Below, one piece after another: positions 5,552 to 8,055 of a stretch of DNA of 8,055 nt. The stretch spans positions 1 to 8,055 of the forward strand of contig JAESUF010000095.1 of assembly GCA_016763215.1 (NCBI GenBank), written 5' to 3'. The notes beneath the pieces were generated by a model that saw only the letters and a program-made list of their open reading frames with translations, ran no database searches and had not been told where the DNA came from. The first letter of the stretch is position 1; each line of letters begins with the position of its first letter. The stretch is from Flavobacteriaceae bacterium. Lineage in GTDB: Bacteria; Bacteroidota; Bacteroidia; Flavobacteriales; Flavobacteriaceae. The translations under genes were made by a program, and so were the position numbers.

Positions 5552-7683
5552 ATATTAGCAATAACAATTGGCCAACTACGGGAGGTGCAACAGTTGTTTA
5601 TATGCAAGATGATGCTTGGAATGGTGTTTCAAATGATCACCTTAAAATATGGACAGCAACAATGGATTGGGTAACTCCAGGAAATTCGATTATTTCTGCT
5701 GCTACAGAATTATCTACTACACCTTTTGTAGGAGTTTTTGATGGAGGAGGTTTTTCAAACCTCTCACAACCAAGTGGTGGTGGTGGTAATATAGATGCAT
5801 TACAGGCTACCATTATGAATCAAGCTCAATATAGAAAGTTTGCAACCCACAATTCAGCGGTGTTTAATTTTGTTGTTGATGTAAATGGAGGCGCGACAAA
5901 ACAAGCTGGAATTAGATGGTATGAGCTTCGTCAGAGTGGAGATGATCAGCCCTGGACAATTCACCAAGAAGGAACATATTCTGCTCCAGATAACAGACAT
6001 GCATGGAATGCAAGTTTGATTATGGATGTACAAGGAAATATAGGGATGGGATATACAGGAATGTCTAGTCCAAATAGTACAGATTCTAATGTAAGAGTAG
6101 GTTCTTATTATACTGGACGTTTCTCGAATGATCCAGTTAATACGATGACTATTGCTGAAGGGACTATTTTGGCAGGTGATGCGAATATTCCAGGAACACG
6201 ATATGGAGATTATAGTAAAATAGATATAGATCCTTCTGATGATAAGAAATTTTGGTTTGTTACAGAAATGATGTCAAGCGGAAGAAAAAATATAGCTGGA
6301 GTTTTTCAAATTGCACCAAACCTTAGTAAAGATTTAGCTGTTATAAGTATAGATGCACCTGTTTCAGGATCATTAAGTAGCACTGAGTCAATTACTATAA
6401 CCATTACGAACTTAGGAGAGGATCCTGCAACAGGATTTGATGTAACCTATCAAGTAGATGCTGGAACAGTAGTTACAGAAACCTATGTAGGAACATTAGC
6501 ACCTAATGTTTCCGATCAATATACATTTACAGCCACTACAGATTTATCTACAGAAGGACAAGTATATAGTATTAAAGCTTCATCTGCATTAACTGGAGAT
6601 GAGGATACTACAAATGATGCTGTTACTAAACAGGTAACACATATTGCAGCTAAAGACTTAGGAGTTACTGCGATTACTGCACCAGACACCGCTGAGACTT
6701 TGACAAATGAAGCAATCACAGTTACTATTACCAATTTTGGAGCTGTAGATCAATCTAACTTTGATGTATCATATTCAATAAATGGAGGAACTGCAGTTGT
6801 AGAAGCTGTTACTGGTACTGTACCGGCTGCTGGTACATTGTCGTATACATTTACTACATTAGGAAACTTCTCTACTGATGGAGGATATACAATTGTTGCA
6901 AATACAATGCTTACTGCAGATGCAAATGCATCCAATGATTCTACTCAGAAAAATATTATTAATTTAAGTTTAACATGTAACACAGACACAAATAGTACCT
7001 CTATGAGTATTGGTCCAAATGCTGGTACAATAACGCAATCTGTTATTTCAGTTACTGAGGATGTTTTTGTATATGATGTGAATGTAACTCTTAATATCCA
7101 ACATGCATTTAATAGTGATTTAGATGTAAAACTAATTGGACCTGATGGAACTACTGAAGTAATCTTATTTGAAGATATTGGAGGAATTACGGATGATTTT
7201 ACAAATACAGTATTAGATAGTGATGCTGCTAATTCAATCGTTTCTGGAACGGCTCCTTATACAGGGGTTTTTAGGCCATTTGGAGACCTAGCTGATTTTA
7301 GAGGGTTGCAATCTTTAGGAGATTGGACATTACATATTACTGATGATGCAAATGCTGGTGGAGGGAACTTAATAAGTTGGTCTATTGAAATCTGTAGCGA
7401 TAATTTACTTTCTGTAGATGAAGATGTTTTGAATGGAGATTTTAAATTGTTGACGAAAGGAAACAACCAATACGAAATCAATTTGACCTCTACTACGTTA
7501 CAAGATGACTTAGATTTAAAGGTTTATAATATGCGTGGACAAACTTTATTGTGGAGAACGTTGAAGAAAGAATCTGGAAAATACGGTTACGAATTAGATA
7601 TGTCTTATGCTGCTGCAGGTGTTTATCTTCTTAGATTAGGTAGCAATAAAAAAGGAATTACAAAACGAATAGTTGTCGAATAA
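5494..7683 (+). CDS. Downstream fragment of copy 2: rest of extracellular region, 2 CARDB-like, P domain, T9SS signal
   Basis: 729 codons from ATG 5494, with no signal peptide and no A-rich leader like that of the real starts. It begins MSFSIPGLQTSGFH, matching LSFSLPGLSTSGFH of copy 1. It then carries the rest of the conserved region (MGYTGMSSPNSTDS; GTRYGDYSKIDIDPSDDKKF), CARDB-like module 1 (from LAVISIDAPVSG), module 2 (from LGVTAITAPD), the P domain starting at CNTDTNS and closing at SIEICSD, and a T9SS type A domain (VYNMRGQTLLW, GVYLLRLG, ending KRIVVE). P domains usually accompany proteases; here no catalytic domain is recognised. An independent start at 5494 would leave the product in the cytoplasm, so it is most likely the remnant half of the broken gene. 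Confidence 0.75.
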   Translation: MSFSIPGLQTSGFHSLQVLNISNNNWPTTGGATVVYMQDDAWNGVSNDHLKIWTATMDWVTPGNSIISAATELSTTPFVGVFDGGGFSNLSQPSGGGGNIDALQATIMNQAQYRKFATHNSAVFNFVVDVNGGATKQAGIRWYELRQSGDDQPWTIHQEGTYSAPDNRHAWNASLIMDVQGNIGMGYTGMSSPNSTDSNVRVGSYYTGRFSNDPVNTMTIAEGTILAGDANIPGTRYGDYSKIDIDPSDDKKFWFVTEMMSSGRKNIAGVFQIAPNLSKDLAVISIDAPVSGSLSSTESITITITNLGEDPATGFDVTYQVDAGTVVTETYVGTLAPNVSDQYTFTATTDLSTEGQVYSIKASSALTGDEDTTNDAVTKQVTHIAAKDLGVTAITAPDTAETLTNEAITVTITNFGAVDQSNFDVSYSINGGTAVVEAVTGTVPAAGTLSYTFTTLGNFSTDGGYTIVANTMLTADANASNDSTQKNIINLSLTCNTDTNSTSMSIGPNAGTITQSVISVTEDVFVYDVNVTLNIQHAFNSDLDVKLIGPDGTTEVILFEDIGGITDDFTNTVLDSDAANSIVSGTAPYTGVFRPFGDLADFRGLQSLGDWTLHITDDANAGGGNLISWSIEICSDNLLSVDEDVLNGDFKLLTKGNNQYEINLTSTTLQDDLDLKVYNMRGQTLLWRTLKKESGKYGYELDMSYAAAGVYLLRLGSNKKGITKRIVVE

Positions 7684-7705
7684 TAAAGTCAACTTTTACA
7701 TAAAC

Positions 7706-7738
7706 AAAAAAGGGAATCAATTATTGATTCCCTTTTTT
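7706..7738. terminator. Bidirectional terminator between copy 2 and the minus-strand lipoprotein gene
   Basis: A6 (7706-7711), GGGAATCAA (7712-7720), loop TTA, TTGATTCCC (7724-7732), T6 (7733-7738). The stem is perfect and its A/T tails are symmetric, so it can terminate transcription from both sides. It sits 22 nt after the copy 2 stop and 3 nt from the stop of the converging gene. Confidence 0.9.
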
Positions 7739-7741
7739 GTT

Positions 7742-8055
7742 TTATTTAAATAAAGCTATTCCCGTCAGTTGAATTGGGGCTGTATTTTCACATCTGTTTT
7801 TTTGTCGTAATGGCAAGAATTTAAAGTATATTTTCTCTTCCTTTAAAGAGAAGCTAACAAATTTTTCGTCTTCAATGTTGATAGGGTCGTATTTTAGGTT
7901 TCTTTTACCATCATAAATAATCCAACCACAATTTCCATTACCTTTGGGACTAATAGTTCCTACAATATATCCTTCTTTTTCGTATTCAGCAGCCGTTTTG
8001 TTTGTTGCTGATTTTGAACTGTTACAGGATAGAGTTATTGATAATAGGATAAAAA
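7742..8055 (-). CDS. Small lipoprotein of unknown function, 5'-truncated by window edge
   Basis: Minus-strand frame with its stop at 7742-7744; 103 residues are present and the start codon lies just past the right edge. The visible N-terminus (FILLSITLSC) looks like the end of a lipoprotein signal peptide with Cys at visible position 10 as lipidation site; the residues before it (T-L-S) only loosely fit a lipobox. After a Ser/Thr/Lys-rich linker comes a compact domain with GTISPKGNGNCGWIIYDG and a second Cys near the end (KNRCEN), then IQLTGIALFK. This pattern (GT...CGW.I...G...L.P.NI...V.F...C...I.L..I) resembles small uncharacterised lipoproteins common in Flavobacteriia, from memory only. 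The two mature-domain Cys may form a disulfide. It is transcribed convergently with copy 2, so it is not in the same operon. Confidence 0.78.
   Translation of the reverse strand, partial: FILLSITLSCNSSKSATNKTAAEYEKEGYIVGTISPKGNGNCGWIIYDGKRNLKYDPINIEDEKFVSFSLKEEKIYFKFLPLRQKNRCENTAPIQLTGIALFK

Larger units (their letters stand above)
4649..7683 (+). repeat. Tandem gene duplication, unit 2
   Basis: Second unit of the direct repeat. It differs from unit 1 by many substitutions and by whole-codon indels: +1 residue in the GCCD loop region, +3 in the segment RWVMTYLSSTGEGTQ, +1 in the PSGGGGNIDAL loop and +2 before the P domain, which together explain 987 against 980 residues. Confidence 0.9.
4721..7683 (+). 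pseudogene. Secreted T9SS multidomain surface protein, copy 2, interrupted by 1-nt frameshift
   Basis: Paralogue of copy 1 with the same order of domains and 987 codons when the lost base is restored. The start has the same leader and signal peptide (MNKKLKLLFVCFSLLGLQ, ...FS|QQ). Around 5492-5496 it reads CCT-CAA-AT-ATG-TCA where copy 1 reads CCT-CAA-ATT-TTG-TCA, so one base is missing and the frame moves by -1. There is no stop in the restored frame until TAA at 7681-7683. The upstream product would be 276 residues with the signal peptide but no CARDB, P or sorting domain; the downstream product would keep those but lack the signal. Neither alone can make the surface-anchored form. Confidence 0.85.

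Noticed and set aside
1266..7683. Composite transposon or insertion sequence explaining the duplication
   Set aside because: No transposase, terminal inverted repeats or target-site duplications seen at the borders; plain tandem gene duplication fits better.

Overview
The window is AT-rich (about one third GC by eye) and looks like chromosomal DNA of a Bacteroidota member, most likely Flavobacteriaceae. The evidence is C-terminal type IX secretion (T9SS type A) sorting domains, signal peptides ending in ...FS|QQ, no Shine-Dalgarno sequences at the starts, promoter elements close to the Bacteroidota TAnnTTTG consensus, and a short lipoprotein at the right edge. No mobile element, CRISPR array, tRNA or rRNA is visible.

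Layout: (1) 1-1089, the C-terminal three quarters or so of a DEAD-box RNA helicase cut by the left edge. (2) 1090-1339, an AT-rich spacer with a possible hairpin, then a promoter with a perfect palindrome. (3) 1340-4282, copy 1 of a large secreted multidomain protein (980 codons if intact), interrupted by an in-frame TAG at codon 72. (4) 4283-4720, a terminator, a spacer with no recognisable gene, and a second copy of the same palindrome/promoter leader. (5) 4721-7683, copy 2 of the same protein (987 codons if intact), interrupted by a 1-nt deletion at about codon 258. (6) 7706-7738, a symmetric terminator serving both converging genes. (7) 7742-8055, the end of a minus-strand lipoprotein gene cut by the right edge.

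The centre of interest is the tandem pair. Both copies encode a signal peptide, a large conserved extracellular region of unrecognised fold (possibly propeller-like), two CARDB/Ig-like modules, a proprotein-convertase P domain and a T9SS sorting domain. No catalytic domain is recognisable. As sequenced, neither copy can give a full-length exported protein, and the two lesions are different and sit at different places. All other length differences between the copies are whole codons and sum to exactly seven residues, so both frames were kept under selection until very recently, or the lesions are sequencing errors or a reversible state. Two tracts of about 97 nt are almost identical between copies while a neighbouring stretch is only about two thirds identical, which suggests gene conversion. 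The pair may therefore be a recombining surface-protein locus; that function is inference.
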